Source: Achatina immaculata (taxonomy: Eukaryota; Mollusca; Gastropoda; Stylommatophora; Achatinidae). Taken from it: 64,000 bases of DNA. Below, one piece after another: positions 23,811 through 34,745 of the stretch. The notes below the pieces were generated by a model. The model saw nothing but the letters and a program-made list of their open reading frames with translations, was not told where the DNA came from and ran no database searches. The stretch is taken from assembly GCA_009760885.1 (NCBI GenBank), contig CM019713.1:5524996-5588995 (forward strand). The letters run 5' to 3'. A program made the position numbers and the translations under genes. Numbering within the stretch: the stretch's first letter is position 1; every line of letters starts with the position of its first letter.

Positions 23811-24016
23811 CAGTAGTTCTGAACTTTTCCTTTTTTTTGTATGGGGGGAGGGGGCATGGTCACCCTTTTCTTTCTGAGAACAGCTGTGGACTCCACATTA
23901 AAATAAAGTAATGACATAAAATCCGGATGATGCTAAGATTTTTTTATTGAGTCAATTTATATGCTGGTCTGTGGACCCCCTAAAAATCATTCCATGGACC
24001 CGAGATTGGCCCTCTG
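23811..24016. mobile_element. Possible hAT-like MITE
   Basis: The left end is CAGTAGTTCTGAACT and the right end, reversed, is CAGAGGGCCAATCTC. The flanks ctttagag and gtttagta share five of eight bases. Tentative. Confidence 0.4.
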
Positions 24017-24031
24017 GTTTAGTACTTTGTG

Positions 24032-24090
24032 ATTTTTAATTTAATTTAAATTAATTTAATTTAATTTAGTTTAATTTAATTTAACTTTTG
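24032..24090 (+). repeat. (TTAAT)n-like tract
   Basis: A pentanucleotide run of low complexity, 170 bp before the exon 4 acceptor. Confidence 0.9.
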
Positions 24091-24260
24091 TGTAAACCCA
24101 CCTTTCACCCCATGTAATCAGGTGCAACTTTTATTAATATAACCAAAATCATAAGAGCAATTCATGTCATTTTTTACTCTATTCATCAAATTGAGGGTTT
24201 TTTTTTTTACTTCCATCATCGCGCTTATGACTTTGTCATTATATTTTTTTTTCTCCTCAG

Positions 24261-24475
24261 ATCAAAACAGTTTGTCAGATTTCCGAAGCAACGAGCCGAA
24301 ATTTGAACTCGATCATTTGGCAACATTTGCGGCTGGAACCAGAAATGGAGTCATCCACGCTGAGGACGGCTTACGAAAGTTGCGGCAAATGGAGAACACA
24401 ACAGGCATCTGGACCATGCGTTGTGTTCTTATCGTGGAAAGGAGCTACCTAGTCATTTTGGATAACAGCACAGGG
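24261..24475 (+). CDS. EPS8: EPS8 exon 4, first half of PTB domain
   Basis: The acceptor is ttctcctcag and the donor is gtgagt (24476). It enters in phase 1 and leaves in phase 0 (2 bases plus 71 codons). It encodes the start of the EPS8 PTB domain: FELDHLATFAAGTRNGVI, then the helix segment AEDGLRKLRQME, then strand residues around IWTMRCVLIVERSYLVILDN. The pattern of 'HL(T/A)TF', 'DG(I/L)RKL' and 'W(T)...I.V....V.ILD' matches EPS8 PTB domains, which bind NPxY-type or related membrane-proximal peptides. Confidence 0.95.
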
Positions 24476-25339
24476 GTGAGTGCTCGTTGTTGCCGCAGTT
24501 TTGAGTTGAAGATTGAAACAGGCAAACACTAGTGGCCATTCATGACCCTAGTTTGGTATGCCCTTGAAGCAACAAGATCAGCCTTTGCTGTATGTTTAGC
24601 GTGGAATTCCTTTCATTGTGCCGAGTGTGGTACAGGAGTTTATATTTACTCTCCTGGAATAGATGACCAGGCATGTATTTTCACCACTTGGGACTAAAGG
24701 TCGACAGGAAGTCCGGGAAAAGAATATATTTGAGAAAGTGCTGTATACATAAACATACAAACACACAGCGTGAGGAAAGCGTGTTTTCAAATTTTCTTGT
24801 GTTTCATAGGGAGATAGTGGATCGTTTATTAATGTGAATGAGTGACACTCGATTTAGTTATATCATCATCCGCATGGTAGGCTGCTACATTTGGTATCAT
24901 TACATCAGTACAGGTTAAGAATAAATCGAAGATGACATTGATGACATGTTATGTCTTTGCCGGGACACCTTTGTGTTATTGTATCTACATGTGGAAAAAA
25001 AAAACTGATACCAGTATGTAGAAAAGATTGACTTACGGATTGTGAGCAGAGTAAGGCAGGAATTGTCCTGAATGTCTATAAAACTAAACACAGTCTGTTT
25101 CATTTGAACACTCACACAGAAAGACCCTAGGCAAATGTATTCAGCGTTTCCACAGAGAGAAGTCTTGTCGAATGACATCGCCTCCCCACTACACACATGC
25201 ACACACGCACACACACACACACACACCCACCCACCCCCACATCCACAAACGAAGCTTACTTCTATATTTTACTTGGTTCCCAAATATTAAAAATGCTCTC
25301 TCAAATGTCAGTGCCTTTTAGATCAGTGGGACGAACATT
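24476..25339. other. Intron 4, 5' part, unassigned
   Basis: Only a (CA)n/CCCAC tract at 25195-25240 is recognised. Confidence 0.4.
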
Positions 25340-25550
25340 TGGTTGAACGTAATACTGAACACATCGAGGACAAAAAAGTTCAGCGCTAAGGAAGATATTG
25401 TACTGGATTTGCTTCGGTGGCTTTATAATTTTAGAATTAGCGCAACAGACTTCAATGTAACAAGAACAGAAACCCTAATGGACTTCATAAGGGGGCGGGT
25501 TATGCTCAGAACTATTGGTAATACCAGCCGGATTCTGCTAATGTGTCATG
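25340..25550 (+). mobile_element. Possible diverged LINE 3' end
   Basis: The frame 25343-25573 has EDIVLDLLRWLYNFRISATD and RGRVMLRTIGNTSR, which resemble the 'KDRVLWRSIIANASRHG' terminus of LINE family B. Weak. Confidence 0.35.
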
Positions 25551-26004
25551 ACGTATGTTATATGTCATGTTAAATCTGGAGCCAAATTTTCAGGGTAAGC
25601 TTAGTTTTGTCCACATTCTTTCCCAGTTGCATAGCCGTTTTCAAAAGGACCAAATTCTTCGGTCTGTTCTGGTAATGAAGGTTAATCATGCTAGGCAGGC
25701 TTGGAGTATATGTTTTCGGAATTTGGATGCCACTCCTTTGGAGTTTAAATTTCATTGTTCTGGCGTTTATGTTTCACTTTTCTGGAGATTAGATTCCACT
25801 TCTCTGGAGTATAGAGTTTTGGTTCCAGTTTTCCAGGATATTGATCACACTCTTGTGGAATCTTCATTATTATAGAGTTTGAATTTCACTCCCTACCGGC
25901 ATTCATTTGTTACCCAATCTATGTGAGCTAATAGTGCAAAATGGAGGTAACATACTTTGTATATATCATATGAACATGTAGGCCATAAACACGATATAAA
26001 ATTT

Positions 26005-26935
26005 TTAATCAAGTCAATCAGTCAGTCATTTGCGTGTCCCTTGCGGAAATTTTGCCTCCCTAACAACTCTCCTGTAGGCCTCTCGGTTGTAAGTAAGATG
26101 CCCTACTGCTGATGCGTCCATTTGCAGATCATCAACGATGACTTACAGCCATCTTTGCCTTGGTCTTCCTCTCTTTTTTTTCCCCATTATGTACCCTTCC
26201 AAGATTGTCTTCTCTAAATTATCATAACGTTTAATATGTCCAAAATATTTAAGTTTTCTGTTTAATCTTCCTTACTAGCCAACCTTCTTCAGTATTAAGT
26301 TCTTGTAGTATGGATATATTTGTTCTCTTTCGTGTCCATGATATTTGAAGGACTCTTCTGTAGCATTTACATTCTAAGGCATTTATGTGTTTCTCAGCTG
26401 TTTTGTTAAGTGTTCACGTCTCACAGGCATATGTTGTGATGGGAAAGATGCGTGCTTTTAAAAATCTTATTTTTGTAGTTCTGTCTGTTCCTCTCCACAG
26501 CTTCTTTAGTTGTTTTATTTTTTGAGGAGGGATAGATGTCCTCCTTTTAATGTCCCTCATTGTATCTCCATTATTAGTTAGTAATGATCCAAGATATTCA
26601 GAACTCTCCACCTCTTACAATTTTTCCTCATTGATATATATTTCAGCTGCCTTGTTTGTTTTGTCAGTGGTCATCAACTTAGTTTTCTTTGCATTAAGAT
26701 AAAGGTTTTGCTCCTCACTTTTCTTACGAACTGACATAATTAGTTATTCCATTCCTTTTTGTGCTGTGGACAGTAATACTGTGTCAACAGCATATCTAAT
26801 CTCTTGTATTTATAACCTCCAGTTATGGTCTACATATTCTCTAACATTCCTCATTATATTTTCAATATACAAGTTAAGTAAGGCGACAGTATGGAGCCCT
26901 GACGGACCCCTTGTTTTATGTCAGACCAAGTTGTG
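26005..26935 (-). pseudogene. LINE family D, 3' half with reverse transcriptase end
   Basis: On the minus strand, right to left: RT remnants with LYIENIMRNVREYVDHNW (26820-26900); ESSEYLGSLLTNNGDTMRDI and KQLKKLWRGTDRTTKIRFLK (26414-26611); then NKTAEKHIN, NISILQELNTEE and an IVDDLQMDASAVGH block (26110-26200). It ends near 26005. Several frame breaks. Confidence 0.78.
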
Positions 26936-26939
26936 GTGA

Positions 26940-29120
26940 GATCTGGTGGTGAGTCCCCCAGGCCAGATAGATTTGATTTTAATACTGGGGAAGAGTGTGA
27001 GACATCAGTACTAGTAATTGTGATGACGGACAGAAACCTGGCAGCATTACCAAGGAAAACCCCTGCATCAAACTAAAAAGAAAAATAAAAGTAGAAACAT
27101 GGAATGTGAGAAGTATGTATGAGGGAAAGATGAAAAGAACGGGGATACACATTTTGGGAATCTGCGAACATCGATAAAAAGATCAGGACACTTCAAGAGC
27201 TGAAATGATGGTATCATTATATACTCTGGTGGAGAATTAGGAGGAAAGAATAGAGTGGCTTTTTATTTGGACAGGTTAACATCAAAAGTATTACTCGGTT
27301 AAAACCCAGTAAGTGATATAATCCTCACTATCAGACTTAAAGGCACCTCAATTGTCCAGACGTATGCATCTACATCAGCAGTAGAAGAGGAAGTAGAAAA
27401 CTTTTATAACACTCTTGCAAACGATGATAGACCATATATGAAAAAATGATATTTTATTAATAATGGGCAATTTTAATGCAAAGATCGGTACAGAAAGAGC
27501 AGAAGACGAAGGCTATGTTTTGGGAAAATTTAGTATAGGGAATAGAACTGAGGCCAGTGACAATCTGGTAGTGGCGTTTTGACGGAAAATGAGCTGAAGA
27601 TCGCTAACACACTTTTTAAACAACATCCAAGAAGACTTTACACATGGACATCGCCTGATGGTAAAACCAAGAATCAGATAGATTACATTTTAGTACAAAG
27701 AAGGTGGAGATAAGTATAACTTCAGCAAAAACTCTACCAGGTGCTGATTGTGACACGGACCATGAGTTATTAATAGCAGACATGAAGATAAAGATTAAAA
27801 AAGACAGTTAAGGGATCAAGACCACTCTGCTTTGTTCTTACAAAAATATCAGAACAATACGGTATAGAAGTGAAGAACTGTTTTGAGACATCATGGCTGC
27901 ACAGGAGAAGATGACAACCGATGAATTGGCTACACATGTCAGAGATATCTTAATATCGTATATCTTATATAAACGTTAAACGTCACATAGGGCTCACAAG
28001 GTAGTTCGCCAATTTTTCCTGTCTTCGGCGAGCCTTTCAACCTCATCAAGGGATTTTATACCTGTTAATTTGGCCTCTCCTAACAATGTCCTCTTCAGAG
28101 TTTCACGTGGTCTGCCTCTTTTTCTTCGGCCTGTTATGTTCCACTTTATAGCTTGTTTTGGGATTCTCTAATCGTTTCTTCTCATCACGTGACCAACATA
28201 TGTCCATCTCCTTTTCCTGATCACACACGAGACTGGTTGTTGTTCAGTCATCTATCTTATCTCTGCGTTGTTCTTGAATTCGTTCCACTTGATGCCGAGT
28301 ATTTTCCTTAGGCATTTGTTTTCAAAAGAGTCTTATTCTTGTCTCTTTCTTATTTGTTTTCCAGCTTTCGCATTCATAAATGAGGGTGGAGATTACATTT
28401 GAATTGAATAGTTCTAACTTGGTTTTTAGATATCTTAATAACAGCAGCTAAAGATGTGGTTCCAGTAAAGAAAACACAAAAGAATGAACGGATTACAGCA
28501 GTCACATTAGAACTAATAAAACGACATAAAGAAATGAAGACGAAATGGAAAGTGACAAATAGCAACAGGGAAGAATATAAATCTTTAAAATCAAGTAGAC
28601 AGCTTTAATTTCCTACCATATATGGCATATTAAAGAGTGATATTGATCAGTAGTTGCATATCTCAGATTATATTACCTAAGGCTTTCATATAACATAAAA
28701 GACAAAGTGAAAATATTTTAGTTCAGTGGCGGGAAATGTCTGTCGTCAGCAATATATTTATCAGTGAACAAATAGTTAACGACCTACACTTTGATACTAT
28801 TTCAACGTTTCACTATGCTCGTACAGAAGCGCTATTGCTCGTTTCTTTTTTTTTTTTCAATCCACTAGGGCTATAAAATGCAGTGCCCCAGTCTGAATGT
28901 ATTTGGTTGATTGGTTGGCTGATGTCATGTAGCAAAAAACAGGGATATTAGCAAAGAAATATTTTTTTTAAAGGCCATTGAAATATGAATTTACAGAACA
29001 GACAGGTGTTATTTCACGGAAAGAGTTGGAGAGAAATAACGTTCAGTTTAACAGCTTAGAAAAAGAAATAATGAAAAACTTAAGAACCACACTGAAAACC
29101 AAACAGTGGGGGAAAATACT
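26940..29120 (+). pseudogene. LINE 5' half with APE endonuclease remnant
   Basis: The plus strand carries the landmark blocks of an apurinic-type endonuclease, out of frame with one another: VETWNVRSMYEGKMKRTGIH (27090s), ILGICEHR, MGNFNAKIGTERAED (27465), then TWTSPDGKTKNQIDYILVQ (27640) and GADCDTDHELLIADMK (27740). Connector sequence follows, interrupted at 27956-28428 by a second LINE. It resumes as ILITAAKDVVPVKKTQKNER and LELIKRHKEMKTKWKVT (28430-28560). Inferred to be the 5' half of an RTE-type element. Confidence 0.72.
27956..28428 (-). mobile_element. LINE family C 3' end, nested insertion
   Basis: The minus strand reads ENKCLRKILGIKWNEFKNNA, RRWTYVGHVMRR, KRGRPRETLKRTLLGEAK and LDEVERLAEDRKNWRTTL. 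A 13-bp direct repeat agatatcttaata flanks it (about 27943-27955 and 28429-28441), marking the target-site duplication. The host LINE reads through after removal of the insertion. Confidence 0.82.
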
Positions 29121-29259
29121 GAAGAGAAAAGAGCAAGAGGATTCTCACGAAACAGATGGATGGAAAGTACCAAACTCTTTCACCAGTTTTTTTTTGTAAA
29201 GTCCATTCCAGCAGTTCTCTGCGTATATTACCCTCTGTGCAGTTCAGCAAATACATAGA

Positions 29260-29350
29260 AATCACCACAGTGAAAACAAAGACAGAGCAAGTTGGAAGAC
29301 ATTTGTAGTCAACTTTCCCAAAGGAGATGGCACATGATGATGATGAGTGG
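29260..29350 (+). mobile_element. Short LINE 3' terminus
   Basis: The plus strand reads KDRASWKTFVVNFPKGDGT then a stop, followed by an (ATG)n tail. The 'DR..W+..V' and terminal 'GT' fit LINE C-termini. How far it extends to the left is not clear. Confidence 0.5.
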
Positions 29351-29477
29351 TCTCCCTGTAGCTGAGAATTTTAGTTATTAGCTCTGATGCCGTGATAAAG
29401 ACCTTGAAACTCAGGCGTTGCTCTAAATTAGAAGTTGCTTGTGGCGGCTTTTCTAACGTCTCAGAGCGATTGTAGAA

Positions 29478-30490
29478 CAAGAGATGACGACTGCGGTAAA
29501 GCTGGTTCTAGTAATACAGGTATGTAATGGTGTATGGTTCAGTTTTACAAAAGGACAAAGGGAATTGAAGAAATTGAGCAGAAACACAAATAGCAGAGAA
29601 TGAGGAAGTAAGATAATGGCGTATAAATGAAGAACATACAACATCCAGTATTTCGGCGTGAGCCTTTTTCAAGGATTACATACAAGGACAACAAAACACA
29701 TAAGAAAATATGAAAAACTTAGCTTTTTGGTCTCCTGCTTTGAAAGACAAGCATGAATGGGCCCAAGTAAACGGAACTGAAGGATGGGAACGAAGTGGCT
29801 GAGGAATGACGCAGGATAACAACTTCAAAACCTCAGCCAGCCAGAAATCTTGGGCGGCATGGATGGAAAGTATGGAACAGTAAGTGAGGTGGTGGGGGGG
29901 GGGGGGGTTCGGTACAGAAAGAGGAAAGAGGCAAGAAAACTGTAAACACTTGGATGCTGTTGTTACATAAGGAGGTAGTAAAGCTAAAATGAATGGCACA
30001 GAAGAAAGAAAGAAAGTACAGTATAGATAGCATAAAGTAGACGAAAATTTGAAGTTTAAAGAAAGCTGAATATGTTGTTAATTCCAGCTGGGTGGAGACA
30101 GCCAGCCTGGAAAATAAGGCGCTGTTCTAGAGCCTTACGGGAACGTTCATCGGAAGAACAGGAGCGGATTGCAGTAACAGAAATGTCCCGTTTTCCTTGG
30201 CGGTTTCTTTGACAAAAGTGTTTTGCCAGTGGCGTCCGTGCCCTCTGAGATATATCGTTAAGGTGCTAACGAAAGCGGTCTCCTAAAAGTAAAACGGTCT
30301 CCCCTATATACTTCATATCACAACGCTTGCACATAATGGCATAAATGACACAGTGTGAAGTGCAGATGAATCGCTCCTGAACTGACAGCGTGGACTTCGG
30401 TAAGGAAACCTGGCTAACTTCAACAACAAACGGTTAAGTATTGCATCTAGGACGACCGCAACGTTTAGTACCATTAAAAAGTCTTGACCT
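29478..30490 (-). pseudogene. Penelope-like element with GIY-YIG endonuclease relic
   Basis: On the minus strand from about 30480 to 30065 one frame reads TKRCGRPRCNT, then VIYAIMCKRCDMKYIGET, LLLGDRFR, PLAKHFCQRN, SVTAIRSC and LEQRLIFQAGCLHPAGINN. The only interruptions are two in-frame stops. Cys-x-x-Cys followed by YIGET and the 'GDRF..HL' block are the landmarks of GIY-YIG endonucleases of Penelope-like retroelements. 29478-30060 is the 3' non-coding part, sharing gatgacgactgcggtaaa and a cggcgtgagcc hairpin with the element at 44021-45109. The reverse transcriptase part is absent. Confidence 0.8.
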
Positions 30491-30926
30491 CCGTCACGAG
30501 GCGACTTTTAACTGGTAGGTCATTGAGGTTCTCGTCCCGTCAGCCTCTTAGTAAACAAAGTAGCCACAGTTAGCGCGTTGATCGGTGCATGGGTTGACCA
30601 GGCTGAAAAAAAAAATGAAATTCTACTTCCAAGAGTTCCATAGGTTCGTTGATCCTTGGTAATTATACTATCTTTCCAGCACCGTCATCTCCACACCAAG
30701 TAAAATAAATAAATAACACTTGAGAAACAGTCTTAACCTTGTGTCGTGGTTAATATTACGGCTTTGTGTAATATATGAGGATAATTCATTGCTGTCAGCG
30801 TATAAAGGTGGGAAGTTTGCCTGTACAGTGTTACTTGCGATGGTCTTATGTCACATGGAATGATTAAATGTTCATTGTATTTTGGAGTCATATCCGCTTT
30901 ATCTTTGTGTGCTATATTTTATGTCT

Positions 30927-32640
30927 AATGTTACCACGAAAGTATAGAAGCTTAACTAAAACAGTTATTTTTATATATAAATTTATAAGCTATGGAAGAG
31001 GCCAGAGCAACAAAGCGTAATAACTGACAGCTAAAACATTTTAAAAAATAAATTCCATGTTTTTCACATTCAAATGTTATAATATTTTGCCATTTTCTAA
31101 TATATATAATCGGCTGGTTGGTTGGCTGAGTGGTTGATATTTGGTCTACTAATTCAGTGGTATTGGGTTCAAATCCCAGCAATGTGGATTTTTTTTTCTG
31201 GCACCACTACACCAAAGGCGGCCTGTTTGGCTGAGTGGTTAGGCGCTCGGCTTACTAATCTGGTGGTACCGGGTTCATTCCAAGCAGTGGGATTTTTTTC
31301 TGGTACACACCGAAAACGGCCCCAGGGTTCACCCAGCCTCTAAAAATGGGTACCAGAGAAATCTGGGAAGTAAAGGCAGCGAGGAAAGGAACTGGTCACC
31401 CTACCTCATACGCTGATGACCCAGCATAATGAGGTCTCTAACGCTTCACCCCCTACGGCATTTGCTATGGGACTATCTTTACTTTTTTTTTTTTAATGTT
31501 ACCACGAAAGTATAGAAGCTTAACTAAAACAGTTATTTTTATATATAAATTTATAAGCTATAGAAGAGGCCAGAGCAACAAAGCGTAATAACTGACAGCT
31601 AAAACATTAAAAAAAATAAATTCCATGTTTTTCACATTCAAATGTTATAATATTTTGCCATTTTCTAATATATATAATCGGCTGGTTGGTTGGCTGAGTG
31701 GTTGATACTTGGTCTACTAATTCAGTGGTATTGGGTTCAAATCCCAGCAATGTGGATTTTTTTTTTGGCACCACTACACCAAAGGCGGCCTGTTTGGCTG
31801 AGTGGTTAGGCGCTCGGCTTACTAATCTGGTGGTACCGGGTTCATTCCAAGCAGTGGGATTTTTTTCTGGTACACACCGAAAACGGCCCCAGGGTTCACC
31901 CAGCCTCTAAAAATGGGTACCAGAGAAATCTGGGAAGTAAAGGCAGCGAGGAAAGGAACTGGTCACCCTACCTCATACGCTGATGACCCAGCATAATGAG
32001 GTCTCTAACGCTTCACCCCCTACGGCATTTGCTATGGGACTATCTTTACTTTTTTTTTTTTAATGTTACCACGAAAGTATAGAAGCTTAACTAAAACAGT
32101 TATTTTTATATATAAATTTATAAGCTATAGAAGAGGCCAGAGCAACAAAGCGTAATAACTGACAGCTAAAACATTAAAAAAAATAAATTCCATGTTTTTC
32201 ACATTCAAATGTTATAATATTTTGCCATTTTCTAATATATATAATCGGCTGGTTGGTTGGCTGAGTGGTTGATACTTGGTCTACTAATTCAGTGGTATTG
32301 GGTTCAAATCCCAGCAATGTGGATTTTTTTTTTCTGGCACCACTACACCAAAGGCGGCCTGTTTGGCTGAGTGGTTAGGCGCTCGGCTTACTAATCTGGT
32401 GGTACCGGGTTCATTCCAAGCAGTGGGATTTTTTTCTGGTACACACCGAAAACTGCCCCAGGGTTCACCCAGCCTCTAAAAATGGGTACCAGAGAAATCT
32501 GGGAAGGTAAAGCGGCCAGGCGTGATACTGACCACATCACACTTTCACATGCCGAAGGTCGTGGAAATAAGGGCACAACACCGTATCCCCGGTATGCCTT
32601 AATGGCATGGAGACAGGAATTCTGTCTTTTACCTTTACCT
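30927..32640 (+). repeat. 567-bp unit in three tandem copies, each with two tRNA-like SINE heads
   Basis: Copies start at 30927, 31495 and 32062 (spacing 568 and 567) and are almost identical. The third changes after about 32505 into the ordinary SINE 3' tail (gcatggagacaggaattctg, then ttttacctttacct). Each unit has two heads. The first has an A box tggctgagtggttgatact (31122) and a B box gggttcaaatccc (31165). The second has an A box tggctgagtggttaggcgc (31228) and a B-like gggttcattcc (31270). Both resemble Ser/Leu-type tRNAs. Confidence 0.9.
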
Positions 32641-32744
32641 GATTATATAATCTTATTTCTGTAATAGACGAAAGTCCAGACGTCAGTTCGTTAATGCATA
32701 AAGTTCCAAAATCCTGACTGAGGTGTTACTATATTTGACAAACT

Positions 32745-33812
32745 AGCTGATTACCCGGCGTTGCCCAGGTATTTATTTATCACAATCAACATAGTTCTGT
32801 TCGTTTATTTCCACAACCTTCTCGACGGTTCTACAACGTTCTGTTCATTTCCACAGTCTTCAAGAAAGGTCTTCAGTGGTCTGTTCTGTTCCACAGTCTT
32901 CTAGAAGGTTCTACAATGTTCTGTTCATTTCCACAATCTTCTAGAAGGTTCTACAGAGTCTAGACGGTTCTACGGAGTCCTATTCCTTCTTTTCGACTAT
33001 ACGTGGGCTTAATTGTCACCAGTCATCTTAGCGAACCCGAACACTATGGATTCGACACTAATCTCTGTCAGTTTGGACATTTTATTTTTCATCACTTCTC
33101 ACCCCCCCCCCCCCCCTCCCAGTGCCAGTGGGGGCTGAACTTGCGAGTGCCACTTTCATCTCAGCGACCCCGAAAACTATGAATTCGACAGTAATATCGG
33201 TCGTTTTCGATTATTTGTACATGTCACCCCATCCCACACCCACCCTTAGTTCCCCATGCCGATTGGGGCTGAGCTTGGCTTAAACGGCATTTTGAGTGTC
33301 ACTGTTCATCTCAGCGACTCCTAAAAAAAACTATGGAATCGACACTAATTTCGGTCGTTTTCGATTACTTTTACATGTCATCCCATCCCACCTCACCCCT
33401 AGGACCCCATGCCGATGGGGGCTGAGCTTGGACTTAAACGGCATCTGGAGTGTCAGTATTCATCTCAGCGACTCCAAAAACTATGCATTCGACACTAATA
33501 TTGGTCTTTTCGATTATTTTTACATGTCACCCCCCCCCCATGCCGATGGGGGCTGAATTTGGACTAAACCACATCGAGAGTGTCACTGTTCATCTCAGCG
33601 ACCCCAAAAGCTGTGCATTCGACACTAATATCGGTCGTTTTCGATTATTTTTACATATCACTCCGACCCCTAGGGGTCATAGGGGTATCCTAGGGATAAT
33701 CTAGCCCTCTCGGTGCACTGTTCAGATTGTAAGTCATATATGTGCCACGTTTAGTTGAAATTGCTCCAGGCGTTCGAGCGTGAATGCTCCAACACACACA
33801 CACGTTCATATA
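32745..33812 (-). mobile_element. Helitron-like non-autonomous element, inverse copy
   Basis: It is the reverse complement of the family at 2780-3960. On the minus strand it ends with a hairpin (acctgggcaacgccgggt) followed by aatcagctagt at 32746-32756, the CTAG-T form expected of a Helitron 3' end. The internal unit of about 140 bp repeats (near 33050, 33180, 33330, 33470, 33600), and the 5' leader with (GT)n is at 33790-33812. Confidence 0.6.
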
Positions 33813-33814
33813 AA

Positions 33815-33862
33815 TTGGCGAACTACTTTGCGAGCCCTATGTGACGTTTAACGGCACGGGAA

Positions 33863-33905
<43 letters not shown>
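33815..33905 (+). mobile_element. LINE family C 3' terminus and (AT)n run
   Basis: ggcgaactactttgcgagcc and gtgacgtttaacggcacggg match the family C tail, followed by an (AT)n run at 33867-33903. Confidence 0.6.
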
Positions 33906-33907
<2 letters not shown>

Positions 33908-34289
33908 CATGTAGCAACAGCAGGTTAATATGGAAGATAAAAACCTATATTTTGTCAGACTTACAAGTTTAACACTGTCGTGCATGAACGGGAAACATGA
34001 GTAGGCATATTCAAGATTGAGAACAAAAACAGTTTTATCCCCAGTAGAGCACAAATCATTAGTTTATAAATTAAATAAGAATTTGAAAACGTGAATATTT
34101 ATATAACTGCCGAAAAACATAAAATTAGTGGGATGTACAGGATTCAGAACTACAAATTTAATGAGTGGCGTAACTGAGGTATCGCTCATAGTCCTTCGTG
34201 AGAGAATCAGAAACAAAATCAGCAGTCAGATTCCGGAAAAAAGGCCTAGAGAAACTATATTCTGAGTTAGTATGATAGATGAGAATTAT

Positions 34290-34745
34290 ATGAAAGTAAA
34301 CAAGGATATCTTAACTAAACTAACGATTTTGACAACGTAAAATATGAACAGTAATTGAATACCTAGAAGATATTCATTTATGTGGTAAATAAATAATGGG
34401 AAGAAACAAAACAAAAGTTGTAAGGTGGCTGATACAAAATGTTCGAAGCTCATTGATATGTATATAAAAAAAAGAGGAAGATAAGACAAGGGTATGTAAT
34501 TGTCTCCTTGCTTAACATGTATGCCAAAAAGAAGTTAAAAAATCTTCGGAAACAGCGAGATGCCTGGATCAGTGTAACAATAGTTAATAATCTCAGATAT
34601 GCTGATTACAGCAGAAAATCCAAAGTGATTGCAGGTGAAACTGCGCTATGAAATAAAGAATAATGTGAGAGTATAAAGCAGTTGTTGAAAATAAGAAAGG
34701 TCAAACGAAAGTGGTAAAAACTGCCAGTAATCCTTCGGCACTGCC
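34290..34745 (+). pseudogene. LINE reverse transcriptase fragment
   Basis: The plus strand, with frame breaks, reads VIEYLEDI, then RQGYVIVSLLNMYAKKKLKN (normally RQGC.LSPLLFN.Y.E) and NNLRYADYSRKS, where the second Asp of YADD is Tyr. Continuation: VIAGETAL. Dead RTE-like fragment. Confidence 0.65.

Noticed and set aside
31110..31290. tRNA genes (A and B boxes, Ser/Leu-like).
   Set aside because: Embedded in SINE units with SINE cores and tails, and repeated in the tandem array; the acceptor stem does not pair.
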